A stretch of DNA of 64,000 nt from positions 1-64,000 of the IMG/VR virus record IMGVR_UViG_3300004369_000008; one strand, 5' to 3'. Below, piece by piece: positions 32,701-40,712 of the stretch (positions are counted from its first letter, which is position 1; every line of letters starts with the position of its first letter). The stretch is from a virus. The notes beneath the pieces were generated by a model, which saw nothing but the letters and a program-made list of their open reading frames with translations, did no database searches and was not told the origin of the DNA. The position numbers were made by a program, and so were the translations under genes.

Positions 32701-33160
32701 AAAAGTTGATCTGAAAACAGGATTTGCTAAACCGGATGATTTTGGAAAAAGAGTAAAAGACTTCAAAGCCGGAACTGGCGTGGGTGGTCCTGATGTTAAG
32801 CCAGCGACCAAGCCAGCAACCGCTGCATCACAGCCACAAGCACCATCAACTTGGGCTGCTCCTAAGATAAAGCCAAGTGCGGAAGTTCCGGCTCAGACGC
32901 CGCAGCCTCAGCAGGGCGTTTGGTCTGCTCCTAAGATAAAGAAGTTTGGAGAGGCTACTCTTCCAAGTTACAAAATTTGGAAAGAGACATCAGTGGTTTA
33001 TGATCCAAAGATGAAGAACCCAAAGAAGGGTTCAGGATTCAATTGGTGGGGAACTCCCGGCAATGCAGGAGGCACTGAAATTGGCGGCGAAGTCGAAACC
33101 ATGAAGAATGATCCAGATGGAACGAAAGGAGTCAAGAGTGGCAAACGTAAAAGAGGCTAA
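29762..33160 (+). CDS. Very large virion-type protein, unknown
   Basis: About 1,132 residues from the GTG at 29762 (V-KTSFRKFIVN); a GTG at 29720 and an ATG at 29735 are upstream alternatives, and none has a strong SD. No enzymatic motif seen. The last 200 residues hold a Pro/Ala/Gln linker with a duplicated SxWxAPKIK element, then a Gly/Lys-rich tail. N-terminus resembles other virion-type proteins here. Size and context suggest an internal or minor capsid protein; this is inference. Confidence 0.55.
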   Translation: MKTSFRKFIVNTSRNNPTWSEMAMGTRLDTKWGGLPTNQGLCNVVSLAANSDSDRALLFKWLLNDGLYQAVQARNNLTEWAIEQLDYEVPIHTQGLPEPAVGGLRKAVGESVQYKEALRSSEEPAPPRIHKYEDQIINPLDLFSPTMRKKIPELGQHADEIDAKWKTDFEDKLAIPIFRNGKAKGSIQLANLNAILESKGYEGFHYGPHITSSGKWSGGYLQSVEKGDWLQPGQQAHWSDKGQRHGPDLSQAEMVEDDKGRAFYVFDNMATPQDEYALRRKAAVMKQRFVNLVKDVGQGKSDISDMHQQIAQRVKAGDFEKMQWTPSKPNQYAKDKFGVDARTAQSEAVYPTEVIKDIIPLVQAGLKGPFKVANLEDKLAGVPPEIVSDMIIKREGDNFWMSDKFQKMAFDFIFQHVDINDLDSQEEWQLMPKNKWKSFLDKSGTFNKEKKWTSPWTDLFFTLSSTISNGTQSHPELMTPAINFSIRKGVLPIEDIAKQNELEHRELTPQGLAGLVNQGYRINGQSIPNDIQEIMSMLDSHGHSKLLAKKGDHVVELRKEKDGKYYAVFQSSGDNPFGDLGEPDGHMAAGLQMPVSMGQGRMGIFPTGTSEEQDDFEEKLMRGDFGEGDAVGNVTELQCVKTAVGAAIKQYKNSGHQRGTVSDAKGNKSRGAASEADIDDIFGGFNGILGMGAEALKALGGHYAMKYGFITDEQYKQNTKFDAADELNKIDGGRTFSANLEETMDRVGVDIDDVAPIVDRVWKTIQRGDGPKPEDFRDYIEQFGKNFWAAVKHALNSNAKAGRTRLIKNYIFNKMEKMKQSQVNQGGVNALNVVDDAEGRGDALGGGKTFKSVDPFGGRVMLLDDDNFVFLKKFGAKLYGKEPLPESLDELKALIDADANGTVSVSSVIQMKPEELKNYLKDKSDIEHLSKLSGIKFKLYLYKGLREKDVVSYIDQETTEEAYLMKATRPDDLGKGQDQRKVDLKTGFAKPDDFGKRVKDFKAGTGVGGPDVKPATKPATAASQPQAPSTWAAPKIKPSAEVPAQTPQPQQGVWSAPKIKKFGEATLPSYKIWKETSVVYDPKMKNPKKGSGFNWWGTPGNAGGTEIGGEVETMKNDPDGTKGVKSGKRKRG

Positions 33161-33425
33161 AGAGAAGCTTGTTCAATACATGAACAATCCAAAGGCATTC
33201 ACTTTGAAAAGGTGGTTCCTTGAGTTGCTCAAAGAGAGATATGCAAAACACGATCCGATTGTTGAGCGAGTCGCATTGTCTTTGTCCACAGATGCCGACC
33301 TTAAAGATTTTGGAGCTTTAGTTGCAGAAATCTTTGAGGCCGGTTATTTCAAAGCTGTGAATGATTACAAAGAACAAGCAGAAAAAGCTGGGATGCAAGT
33401 CAAAATAGTTTCGCCCAAATCTTAA
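33138..33425 (+). CDS. Small helical protein, unknown
   Basis: 95 residues from a GTG with an excellent SD (AAAGGAG, 7 bases). The frame is open further upstream, but inside the preceding gene, with which it overlaps by 23 bases. All-helical, charged (KRWFLELLKERYAKHDPIVE). Probably co-expressed with the 29762 protein. Ends in a 4-base convergent overlap. Confidence 0.65.
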   Translation: MANVKEAKEKLVQYMNNPKAFTLKRWFLELLKERYAKHDPIVERVALSLSTDADLKDFGALVAEIFEAGYFKAVNDYKEQAEKAGMQVKIVSPKS

Positions 33426-34120
33426 CTAAAATCAGGGTTGACATCAGACGGGAGTGCTTTCACTAGGAAGCCTCCCGTTTTTGGTTCAATCTCTTCAACT
33501 CGCCACCATCGACTCTCTTTTCTGCGTGGCATGATAACAGAACCTTTGGTCATTGTTTTCACACACCAGAAGACAATCTCTAGGTCGTTTTCATCGACAA
33601 CGACAGCATCAAAAACAAACTTGTCTCCGTATCTGTTCATCTTATATTCTGTTCCATACAGATCATCCTTCATTGTAATCTGTACGACTGGGGCACAATG
33701 AAACTCCATGCCTCGCTCACTAAAAATACGAGCCACTTGAGAACTGACATTGAACTCTTTGACTTCTTCCTTTGGTAGCAACATTGGTGCGCTTGTCTCA
33801 AATTCATCAATCACTGGTGACTCTTCTTCAACAACAGCGATTTCAGTCAATGGCTTGGAAGACTTGAGTTCATTCACGAACTCAAAAGGTGGAATCCATT
33901 CAGCATTGGGACGAAGATCAAGTTCTTCAGCGATATCAATTTGTGGATGCTCTTTCTTAAACTTCTCTTCGGGAGAAACTGGGTCTTTAGCAATCTCAGA
34001 ATCCCATGAGAAATTATGCAGGACCAGTTTGGATTTATCCCAATCCAGAGCTTGGTCGTTCATCAAAGGATTTGGTCCTCTGAGCTTGTAGACCTTTCCT
34101 TGTTTATCACGAATTGGCAT
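33422..34120 (-). CDS. Unknown protein
   Basis: 232 residues: a Trp/Pro-containing front (NFSWDSEIAKDPVSPEEKF), an acidic linker, and a C-terminal globular region (KFVFDAVVVDENDLEIVFWC). No family recognised. SD AGGA. Overlaps the upstream HTH gene by 14 bases. Confidence 0.55.
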   Translation of the reverse strand: MPIRDKQGKVYKLRGPNPLMNDQALDWDKSKLVLHNFSWDSEIAKDPVSPEEKFKKEHPQIDIAEELDLRPNAEWIPPFEFVNELKSSKPLTEIAVVEEESPVIDEFETSAPMLLPKEEVKEFNVSSQVARIFSERGMEFHCAPVVQITMKDDLYGTEYKMNRYGDKFVFDAVVVDENDLEIVFWCVKTMTKGSVIMPRRKESRWWRVEEIEPKTGGFLVKALPSDVNPDFS

Positions 34121-34460
34121 GTTTGTATCCTAACTTCACATCTGCTTCACCGCCAATTACAAAACTTGTAATGTTTCGGTGAATGCTATTGTTGACAATT
34201 TTGCTGATGAGTGACTGACTCACTTGGTATTTATCCGCCAGTTCAGTTTGCGTGTATTCTTTCGTTTGATACAAGGTGCGTATCTCGCCCACTTGTAGGC
34301 TTTCCAATCTATCCAAACCGAAGTTTGTGAGTCCATTAGCTTTCAAAACTCGATTGAGAGTTCTTCTACTAATATGGAACTGTTCGCAGACTTCTTGTCG
34401 TGATTTCTCAGAAACTAATAGCTTGAGGTCGTTTATGTTCAAATCTCTTATTTTGGCCAT
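34107..34460 (-). CDS. Small double helix-turn-helix protein
   Basis: 117 residues with two HTH-like units: SRQEVCEQFHISRRTLNRVL and TQTELADKYQVSQSLISKIV. Same plan as the 3010-3333 gene. Both sit directly beside the paralogous MALV structural genes (34539 and 3414), so the HTH-structural pair looks like a duplicated cassette. SD AGGTG. Confidence 0.7.
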   Translation of the reverse strand: MAKIRDLNINDLKLLVSEKSRQEVCEQFHISRRTLNRVLKANGLTNFGLDRLESLQVGEIRTLYQTKEYTQTELADKYQVSQSLISKIVNNSIHRNITSFVIGGEADVKLGYKHANS

Positions 34461-34496
34461 TTGTAATACACCTGAAATTATTCAAATGAGACACCA

Positions 34497-34505
34497 TATA
34501 TAAGA
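34497..34505 (+). promoter_or_regulatory. TATATAAGA late-promoter-like element
   Basis: 34 bases upstream of the 34539 start, a normal promoter distance. Exact match to the 9-mer at 8153, 27913 and 35756. Confidence 0.5.
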
Positions 34506-34538
34506 GTCCAAGGATTCAATTCCCGAAAGAGGTAAAAT

Positions 34539-34940
34539 ATGGCACTTGTATGTCCCGATGTTAAAGGTGAGATTCTTCTCCTGCAATACATTGTTGGTAT
34601 GGTAAATGCTGACAATCCCGTTCTCCATTTGTATGGTAACGACATAACTCCATCTGATTCTACAGTCATTGGCGATTTGACCGAGGTTGCTGGTGCAACT
34701 GGGTATGCGTCAGTTACTCTGCTGTCAGCAAACTGGACAACTACTCAATCTGCTGGTGTGACCACGGCTGTTTACTCTGAGCAGACATTCACATTCACGA
34801 CAGATGCGACTTCTTATGGATACTACGTTACAGACGAGAGTAACAACTTGCTGTGGCTTGAGAGATTCAGCGGCGCACCGTTTGATATACCTGATGGTGG
34901 AGGTACGATCAGTATTACGGCTAAGCTGACGCTTAGCTAA
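34539..34940 (+). CDS. Small structural-type protein, paralogue of the 3414 gene
   Basis: 133 residues, SD GAGG. MALVCPDVKGEILLLQYI, then a Thr/Ser/Tyr-rich beta region ending TISITAKLTLS. Shares start, size and layout with 3414-3836. Stand-alone unit with its own late-type promoter and a strong terminator, which suggests high expression. Probable virion or fibre-associated protein. Confidence 0.6.
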   Translation: MALVCPDVKGEILLLQYIVGMVNADNPVLHLYGNDITPSDSTVIGDLTEVAGATGYASVTLLSANWTTTQSAGVTTAVYSEQTFTFTTDATSYGYYVTDESNNLLWLERFSGAPFDIPDGGGTISITAKLTLS

Positions 34941-34970
34941 GCTTATACTGAAATTATGCAAGCGCAACAA

Positions 34971-35005
34971 AAAAGCCCAGTCATTTCTGACTGGGCTTTT
35001 TTTTG
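34971..35005. terminator. Strong bidirectional terminator
   Basis: AAAAAGCCCAGTC (34971-34983), loop ATTTCT, GACTGGGCTTTTT (34990-35002) and further Ts; A-rich on the other side, so it also serves the converging minus-strand gene. Confidence 0.9.
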
Positions 35006-35008
35006 TTG

Positions 35009-35485
35009 TTACTTAGGAAGAACGCTACCAACGTTTCCCATGGCAGTCCACTGAGCAGTAAGCTCAGGTACGGTCTTCTTTCTCCAATCACCGTTGCGAT
35101 ATTTGTCAACAATCCAGTCGATGGATGGTGATATCAAGTCGTTGATGACGTAGTTCTTGATTGCGCCCGCAAATGGCTTGAGATAAATTGGCAAAGCCTC
35201 TGCGATGACATAATCATAAAGACGTGATACAGCATCCAGAACTGTAGCCTTCTTATCTGGGCCATTGTCAAGAGCTTCATCGACGTATGCAATCAGATCA
35301 TCGAGACCTGCAAGCAAAAACGTTGTGACTCTTGTTAGGCTAATCTTCTTCCAAAATTTCCACCAAGGAGACGTTTCCTTGGAGGCGTCCCATGAAGCAG
35401 ACATGGCGCTGACGAAATTATCAATGTTCTCATCAACGAAAGCTGTTCCGATTGGGTTTGATTCATCTTTAATGATGGTTTCCAT
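35009..35485 (-). CDS. Helical protein, unknown
   Basis: 158 residues from the ATG with AAAGGAGC; the frame extends 20 codons upstream without an SD. Trp-rich PWWKFWKKI near residue 42, then amphipathic helices (TTFLLAGLDDLIAYVDEALDN). Possibly membrane-associated. Paired with the 63-residue gene upstream. No family recognised. Confidence 0.55.
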   Translation of the reverse strand: METIIKDESNPIGTAFVDENIDNFVSAMSASWDASKETSPWWKFWKKISLTRVTTFLLAGLDDLIAYVDEALDNGPDKKATVLDAVSRLYDYVIAEALPIYLKPFAGAIKNYVINDLISPSIDWIVDKYRNGDWRKKTVPELTAQWTAMGNVGSVLPK

Positions 35486-35495
35486 CGTTGCTCCT

Positions 35496-35687
35496 TTAAG
35501 ATTGTGTGTGTGATTCAATCCATTCGTTGAACACTGTGTCAACATGCTTTGTTAGGTACTCATCAATAGCACCAGCGTTGAAGACCTTAATCTTCTCGAC
35601 AAGTTCCTTTATTTCTTCAACCGTGAATGTTTTTTCTTTTTTGCCGAACCACGGCCATCCGAGCAAATCACGTTTTTCATCAGACAT
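35496..35687 (-). CDS. Small protein, unknown
   Basis: 63 residues, SD AAGGAGG. Contains WPWFGKKEKTFTVEEIKELV, echoing the WWKFWKK of the gene after it, so the pair may interact. A CATAAATA late-promoter-like element lies upstream. Confidence 0.6.
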   Translation of the reverse strand: MSDEKRDLLGWPWFGKKEKTFTVEEIKELVEKIKVFNAGAIDEYLTKHVDTVFNEWIESHTQS

Positions 35688-35716
35688 GATAACCTCCTTG
35701 AAGTTTGTCTATACCA

Positions 35717-35724
35717 TATTTATG
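35717..35724 (-). promoter_or_regulatory. CATAAATA late-promoter-like element
   Basis: One base from the T4 late core TATAAATA, about 30 bases upstream of the 35687 start on the minus strand. Confidence 0.45.
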
Positions 35725-35755
35725 CAGCGAGCCTCAATTCGGTCTGACAAAAGGA

Positions 35756-35764
35756 TATATAAGA
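35756..35764 (+). promoter_or_regulatory. TATATAAGA element before the gp14-like gene
   Basis: Ends 4 bases before the ATG at 35769, so the leader would be minimal. Exact match to three other copies. Confidence 0.4.
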
Positions 35765-35768
35765 TGCC

Positions 35769-36341
35769 ATGGGAATTAAGAACCAAGACGGAACACCGTA
35801 CAATGTAACAGGATCATTGCAACAATTTGATCCAGAGAATCCCGAGATTGACTTGTTCAATGTCTGGGATCAGGAAGCCATTGAAATTGGTGGTACGCCG
35901 ATCTTGTACTACGAGGTCTTCATCAACATTAGCAGCATTGATGAATTGTACATGGAGTCCCGAGGAAAGATTTGGTCACAGTGTCCAATCTGTCTTTATG
36001 GCTACTACGATCCAATCCCATCTCAGAATTCTATGGGTGCATTTGGCATTGATTCACCCGATGAGATGATGTTCGAGTTCAACTACAGAAGTGTTCTCAA
36101 AACAATGTGTCACGCTCCAAAAATTGGATCGAGACTCTACACGCCACACAAAAGAGAACACTGGGTTGTGATTCAGAGGAACGTTGAAGAATTCAAATTG
36201 TGGGGCGAGCTTCGTCTACAGGTAATGTGCAAGAGATTCCAAGAGTCTCTCACAACTGGGGAAGGCAGAGTCACACAAAGAGAGCCTGATTTCAAAGTCA
36301 ACAGTCTTAAAGATGTTGGTCGGAGTCAGAAAAATTGCTGA
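35769..36341 (+). CDS. Neck/tail-completion protein, T4 gp14-like (putative)
   Basis: 190 residues. The segment IDLFNVWDQEAIEIGGTPILYYE resembles the front of T4-type gp14 neck proteins, followed by KIWSQCPICLYGYYD and an EHWVVIQR region. It precedes the gp15-like gene as in T4 order. Weak SD; the start may depend on the adjacent TATATAAGA element. Confidence 0.55.
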   Translation: MGIKNQDGTPYNVTGSLQQFDPENPEIDLFNVWDQEAIEIGGTPILYYEVFINISSIDELYMESRGKIWSQCPICLYGYYDPIPSQNSMGAFGIDSPDEMMFEFNYRSVLKTMCHAPKIGSRLYTPHKREHWVVIQRNVEEFKLWGELRLQVMCKRFQESLTTGEGRVTQREPDFKVNSLKDVGRSQKNC

Positions 36342-36414
36342 ATTTAATTCTGCGTGGCGGATGAACATTGCTGAAAAAGACCAATGGTGGTTTGACTGGC
36401 TTCAATTTGGATGA
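36313..36414 (+). CDS. Possible Trp-rich microprotein
   Basis: A 33-residue frame overlapping the end of the gp14-like gene. It contains FNSAWRMNIAEKDQWWFDWL, which does not look random. No SD; it would rely on coupling. The rest of the 150-bp gap to 36492 shows only a CATAGATAC element (about 36470-36478). Confidence 0.25.
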   Translation: MLVGVRKIAEFNSAWRMNIAEKDQWWFDWLQFG

Positions 36415-36491
36415 GAATTTTACTTTCTTAATCAGCGTCTTTTCATTTTTGATTAGTCGATATGGTTTCATAGATACACCTAGGAGAACAA

Positions 36492-37499
36492 ATGCCAATT
36501 CCAGACTTGAACCCTTGTAATGATCCGGGGAACGTCCTTGATCTTAATGTAGATACACCGCCACCATTTTGTCGTGAGCGGAAAGTCGATTGCAATGGAA
36601 GTCCAATTCTTCAAGGACAGAAGGATGTCACATCAGAGCGTGATCTTGATTGGCTCGTAGAAGAAACATCTCGCACAAAGATGGGTTCGGGAGCATCTGC
36701 CTTGTGTGATCCAATGCAAACGGGTCACATTATCAATGAGCAGGGAATGTCTGAACCAAACAGAAATGTTCTGTATCGTTATGCGAAATCATTAAGAGGA
36801 ACTGACGAAGCTATGGTTGACCTGTTTAGGGACATCATAGTAATCGACGAAGACGGTAAAGCCCTACCAGTTCCTATTATCTGGGCCACGCAAGAAAAGG
36901 CGGTGGCCGCAATCATCCAATCGAACGTTCGAAAGGATGAAAGTCTAGTCGTTGATAGGGTCCGTCTGCCAATGCTGGCAATTCATTCTTCTGGTTACAA
37001 CTTTAATCAAGATCGATATGTCTATCACAAGGCCATTGATTATTTGAGAAAAGAAAGACTTGGATGGGCACCGGGCTTCACAAGAAAAGAGAGATATGAA
37101 AGAGATACTGTGTTTGGAGTGGCGAAGGGACTTCCACTTGATATTAGCTACACACTTTACGGCTGGACGCTGTATAGCGAAGACATGAACCAGATTCTTA
37201 CACAAATCATCACAAAATTTAGCCCTATAGCATACATACGAGTAAGAGGAATCTCATGGGAAATCGGTGTCAAGCTCGATTCAATCGCTAATAACGTTGA
37301 TATTGAGCCGGGCGACCAAAACGAACGAGTTCTCAAATTTGAATTCGGATTCACCGCCGAATCCTTCGTGGCACAGCCAATCGTAAGGAAGAAAGCGGTA
37401 CTGAAGACAAAGATTGACGTTGTGGACGCAATCGAAGACAAGGACATCACAGAGGTTCTATCAAAACTAGAAAGCGCAGTGAAGGAGTTAGAAGAATGA
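36492..37499 (+). CDS. Tail sheath stabiliser/terminator, T4 gp15-like
   Basis: 335 residues, SD AGGAG. The C-terminal half has the gp15 pattern: GLPLDISYTLYGWTLYSEDM, then NQILTQIITKFSP and an EFGF.AESFVAQPI tail. The N-terminal 150 residues are less typical. It lies directly upstream of the sheath gene. Expected to cap the contractile tail at the neck. Confidence 0.7.
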   Translation: MPIPDLNPCNDPGNVLDLNVDTPPPFCRERKVDCNGSPILQGQKDVTSERDLDWLVEETSRTKMGSGASALCDPMQTGHIINEQGMSEPNRNVLYRYAKSLRGTDEAMVDLFRDIIVIDEDGKALPVPIIWATQEKAVAAIIQSNVRKDESLVVDRVRLPMLAIHSSGYNFNQDRYVYHKAIDYLRKERLGWAPGFTRKERYERDTVFGVAKGLPLDISYTLYGWTLYSEDMNQILTQIITKFSPIAYIRVRGISWEIGVKLDSIANNVDIEPGDQNERVLKFEFGFTAESFVAQPIVRKKAVLKTKIDVVDAIEDKDITEVLSKLESAVKELEE

Positions 37500-37720
37500 T
37501 TGAGATTAAGAACAAGAGCAGGAGTCCAGTTCAACTCGTTGTTCGTTCAAGGAAGGCACCAAGGTCGTTCACGACGTTAATTGTCCCCGGCATCGGCAAG
37601 GGCAACAACATCAGGCTAATCGAGGATGAGCTAGTAACGGAATATATTCCACGAGTGGAAAAAATGGGCCTGATTGAGACTAGATATGTACCCAACAGTG
37701 AAGTTGTTAAGGGAGAATAG
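37496..37720 (+). CDS. Small tail-associated protein, unknown
   Basis: 74 residues, start overlapping the gp15-like stop (ATGA). Beta-type sequence (MIEIKNKSRSPVQLVVRSR) resembling small head-tail or tail-terminator proteins. Two bases separate it from the sheath gene. Confidence 0.6.
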   Translation: MIEIKNKSRSPVQLVVRSRKAPRSFTTLIVPGIGKGNNIRLIEDELVTEYIPRVEKMGLIETRYVPNSEVVKGE

Positions 37721-37722
37721 AC

Positions 37723-40077
37723 ATGGCTATTTTAAGAGGTTTTCCGCCTTCAAACACGATCTCGCCTTCGGTGCGAATTACCGAAAAAGATTTGAGCTTC
37801 ATCGCTCCTCAGCAGTCATTTCATCGTGCTGGTCTGATTGGGTTCGCCTCTAAAGGTCCAATCAACGTTCCAACACTTGTAAGCACGCAACGTCAGCTAA
37901 CTACTACGTTTGGCTATCCGCACCCAGAGTCCGGTGATCCTTACTTGGTTTATGCGGCTGAACAATACCTGCTGATTGCGAATGAGTTGTACATCGTCCG
38001 AGTGGCCGATGAAGATGAAGTTAGTGATGAAAAGGCAAACACGGCATCGATTGACATTCCATCTGCTGGAGGTCAAATCGAGATCAAAACAGACGAAGTG
38101 GGCGATTACACGTTCACAGTAGATTCCTTCTTCCGCTGGAGACTGAATGGAGTTCTGGCATCTAAGACCTTGGTGGTCTTGGCCGGTACTTACACAGCCG
38201 CTCAGTTGGCAGAAGACTTGAATCTTCAACTTGTTCCAGATATTGACGGCATCGAGTTTTACTCGTTTGACACCGATACAAAAATTGGAGTGAGAACAAC
38301 ATTCTCGTTCGGCCCAGATGCCGAATTGGAAATGGTCTCTGTCCAAGACGCCATTTATGGTGGTGCGGTTGTTGACGGCAATGTTACTGGTCTTGGCCAA
38401 GGTATGACACAAGCTTCCATCACTGGTAGCAAGAGCCAATACCCAGAAGCCTACCAGACGGCTGGAGAATATGATTTCACAGGTCTAACAGACCTCAACA
38501 TTCACATCGTTATCGACGGTACTGATAACGTCAACATCGACAACGTTGTTCAGATCATTGATCTTGGAGACCTTGAAGGTGCAGAATGGACAATCTCTGA
38601 AATTGTCACAGAAATCGAAAGTCAGAAAATTGAAAACGGCGGCACGCTGCCGGGTGGATGGACAGCTTCAGCTACAGGCGACAACCTGACATTCACAACA
38701 GACCATCATGGTCGAGATGCACGACTTCTTATCAAACCCGACAGCACTGCTGAAGGACTCTTTGGTTTGGAGAACGTAACCGTTGAGGGTGCAAGCCCAA
38801 TCGGTACATCTGGTGACGCTGCGATCTATACTTATGGTCGTGTGAATGGTGATGCAAACTCCACTGGAGCCATCTCTCTCACAGTACAAGCTGATTCTCA
38901 GGGTATTGACGGCAACTCGACTCAGATCGTTATTGAAAACAACATTCGTGAAGGTAACTTCGTGATGCAAGTCTACAACCAAGGTGTACAGGTTGAGTCT
39001 TGGGGTGCCCTCATTAAAGATGAGAACTCTCGGTTCTATGTTGAAACGTTCCTCTCACTGGTTTCCAGTTGGGTACGAGCAATTGACAATACAGCAAACC
39101 CAGCGCCACCTCTTGATGGTACTTATACCCTAACTGGCGGTTCAGACGGTATTCCATCTGATCCAGACGAGCAGGACGAGCTTATCATCGGAAATCGAAT
39201 TGGTTTCACAGGCATGTATGCTCTTTCAGAGCCAGAGCAGATCGACATTGACTTGATCGCTGCTCCGGGCCACTCAAGCACGGCAATTGTGACGGCTCTT
39301 CTGGACTTGTGCCAGAACGTCAGAATGGACTGCTTGGCCATCATTGACCCACCATTCGGTTTGACAGTCAATGAGATTGTCGCATGGCAAAACGGTACTC
39401 ACCCATTGAATACAACCAGATTTGACTCCGACTTCGGAGCGCTCTACTGGCCATGGGTGAAGATCAGAGACAACTTCAACAGAGTTGATATTTGGGCACC
39501 ACCTTCGGGATCGGTTATGGCCACTATCGCTCGAAGCGATCAGTTGTCTGCTCCTTGGTTCGCACCTGCTGGTGTTAACCGTGGTACTGTTCCCAACATT
39601 ACAGACGTGTTCTCTCGCCCAACGCTGGACGAAAGAGACTTGATGTACGGCTACCGAAATGCCGTGAACCCAATCGTTCAGTTCGTGGACTTTGAAGGCT
39701 TCGTAATCTGGGGTCAAAAGACACTTCAGAGACGCCCAACTGCTCTCGACCGTGTAAACGTCAGAAGACTGATGTTCTACATCGAGAAGAGAATCAGACG
39801 TGCATCTCGCCAGTTGCTCTTCGATCCTCATGACGACATTCTGCGACAGAAGTTCACCAGAATTTCGACAGCTATTCTTCAAGAAGTTCAGGTCGGACGT
39901 GGTGTCAATGACTTCCGAGTCAAGTGTGACGAAGAGTTGAACACACCAGACGTTATCGACAGAAACGAAATGCGTGCCCGAATCGGCGTTCAGCCTATCC
40001 GAGCCGCAGAGTTCATCTTCATCGAGTTCTCGATCCACAGAACCGGATCGTTCGGTGAGAATGCAGACACGTTCTAA
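37723..40077 (+). CDS. Contractile tail sheath protein, T4 gp18-like
   Basis: 784 residues. The N-terminus has FPPSNTISPSVRITEKDLSF and AGLIGFASKGPINVPTLV; the C-terminus has the sheath core: FVIWGQKTLQRRPTALDRVN, RRLMFYIEKRI and a final RPAEF-like AAEFIFIEFS. The middle 350 residues are a variable surface insertion typical of sheath proteins. Polymerises around the tube and contracts on infection. Confidence 0.93.
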   Translation: MAILRGFPPSNTISPSVRITEKDLSFIAPQQSFHRAGLIGFASKGPINVPTLVSTQRQLTTTFGYPHPESGDPYLVYAAEQYLLIANELYIVRVADEDEVSDEKANTASIDIPSAGGQIEIKTDEVGDYTFTVDSFFRWRLNGVLASKTLVVLAGTYTAAQLAEDLNLQLVPDIDGIEFYSFDTDTKIGVRTTFSFGPDAELEMVSVQDAIYGGAVVDGNVTGLGQGMTQASITGSKSQYPEAYQTAGEYDFTGLTDLNIHIVIDGTDNVNIDNVVQIIDLGDLEGAEWTISEIVTEIESQKIENGGTLPGGWTASATGDNLTFTTDHHGRDARLLIKPDSTAEGLFGLENVTVEGASPIGTSGDAAIYTYGRVNGDANSTGAISLTVQADSQGIDGNSTQIVIENNIREGNFVMQVYNQGVQVESWGALIKDENSRFYVETFLSLVSSWVRAIDNTANPAPPLDGTYTLTGGSDGIPSDPDEQDELIIGNRIGFTGMYALSEPEQIDIDLIAAPGHSSTAIVTALLDLCQNVRMDCLAIIDPPFGLTVNEIVAWQNGTHPLNTTRFDSDFGALYWPWVKIRDNFNRVDIWAPPSGSVMATIARSDQLSAPWFAPAGVNRGTVPNITDVFSRPTLDERDLMYGYRNAVNPIVQFVDFEGFVIWGQKTLQRRPTALDRVNVRRLMFYIEKRIRRASRQLLFDPHDDILRQKFTRISTAILQEVQVGRGVNDFRVKCDEELNTPDVIDRNEMRARIGVQPIRAAEFIFIEFSIHRTGSFGENADTF

Positions 40078-40090
40078 ACAAATGGATTTA

Positions 40091-40120
40091 ACCCCGGCCA
40101 CCTGAATTGGTGGCCGGGGT
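40091..40120 (+). terminator. GC-rich hairpin between sheath and tube genes
   Basis: ACCCCGGCCACC (40091-40102), loop TGAATT, GGTGGCCGGGGT (40109-40120): 12 perfect pairs. No T tract follows, so it may be a partial terminator or an mRNA-stabilising structure setting the sheath-to-tube ratio. Confidence 0.6.
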
Positions 40121-40140
40121 GATTTAGGAAGAGGTAAAGA

Positions 40141-40695
40141 ATGGTAGCAATGGGTATTGGTCGTCTTGGCGCACCAAACGTAATCATTAAGCGAAAGTTC
40201 AGATTCACACTACAGTTTTCAACTCCGTGTGGATTCGTTCCAGAGCATTATGTGAAGTTGGCAGCAAGACCCCAATTAGACATAGAAGAAACAGAACTGA
40301 ACTTCTTGAATGCTGTCACTTGGATTCCCGGCAAAGGCAAGTGGCAACCTTTGAGTGTCACTTATGTTGATGTCGCCACGGCTGAAATGCAAGGACTGTA
40401 TAACTGGGTCGCCACTGTGTATGAGTTCGGCGGTCCACAGGCTCCGATCACTTTGAAACAAAGTGAAAAAGCAGGGTGGAATGGCACTGGCCTTCTCACC
40501 ATGTACGATGGTTGCGGATCACCATTAGAGTATTGGCTTCTTAATTCATGCTGGCCTCAGTCGATCAATTTTGGCGACTTGGATTATGCTGATTCGGAAA
40601 CAGCCACAATTGAACTAACAGTCAGATTTTCTGATGTCCAGTTCTTCGGACAGTGCGGTGTAACAACACCAGTTAGCTGTTGCCGAGGATGTTAA
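40141..40695 (+). CDS. Tail tube protein, T4 gp19-like, copy 1
   Basis: 184 residues, SD GAGG. Shared family blocks: IKRKFRFT, PEHYVKLAARPQLDIEETEL, NAVTWIPGKGKW, MYDGCG and the final TIELTVRFSDVQF. Forms hexameric rings of the tube. Less similar to copies 2 and 3 than they are to each other. Confidence 0.88.
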   Translation: MVAMGIGRLGAPNVIIKRKFRFTLQFSTPCGFVPEHYVKLAARPQLDIEETELNFLNAVTWIPGKGKWQPLSVTYVDVATAEMQGLYNWVATVYEFGGPQAPITLKQSEKAGWNGTGLLTMYDGCGSPLEYWLLNSCWPQSINFGDLDYADSETATIELTVRFSDVQFFGQCGVTTPVSCCRGC

Positions 40696-40712
40696 ACTAA
40701 AGAGGAACAAAA

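Noticed and set aside
39274-40101. 275-codon antisense frame inside the tail sheath gene
   Set aside because: The sheath frame is clearly real; the antisense frame has no SD and no recognisable sequence.
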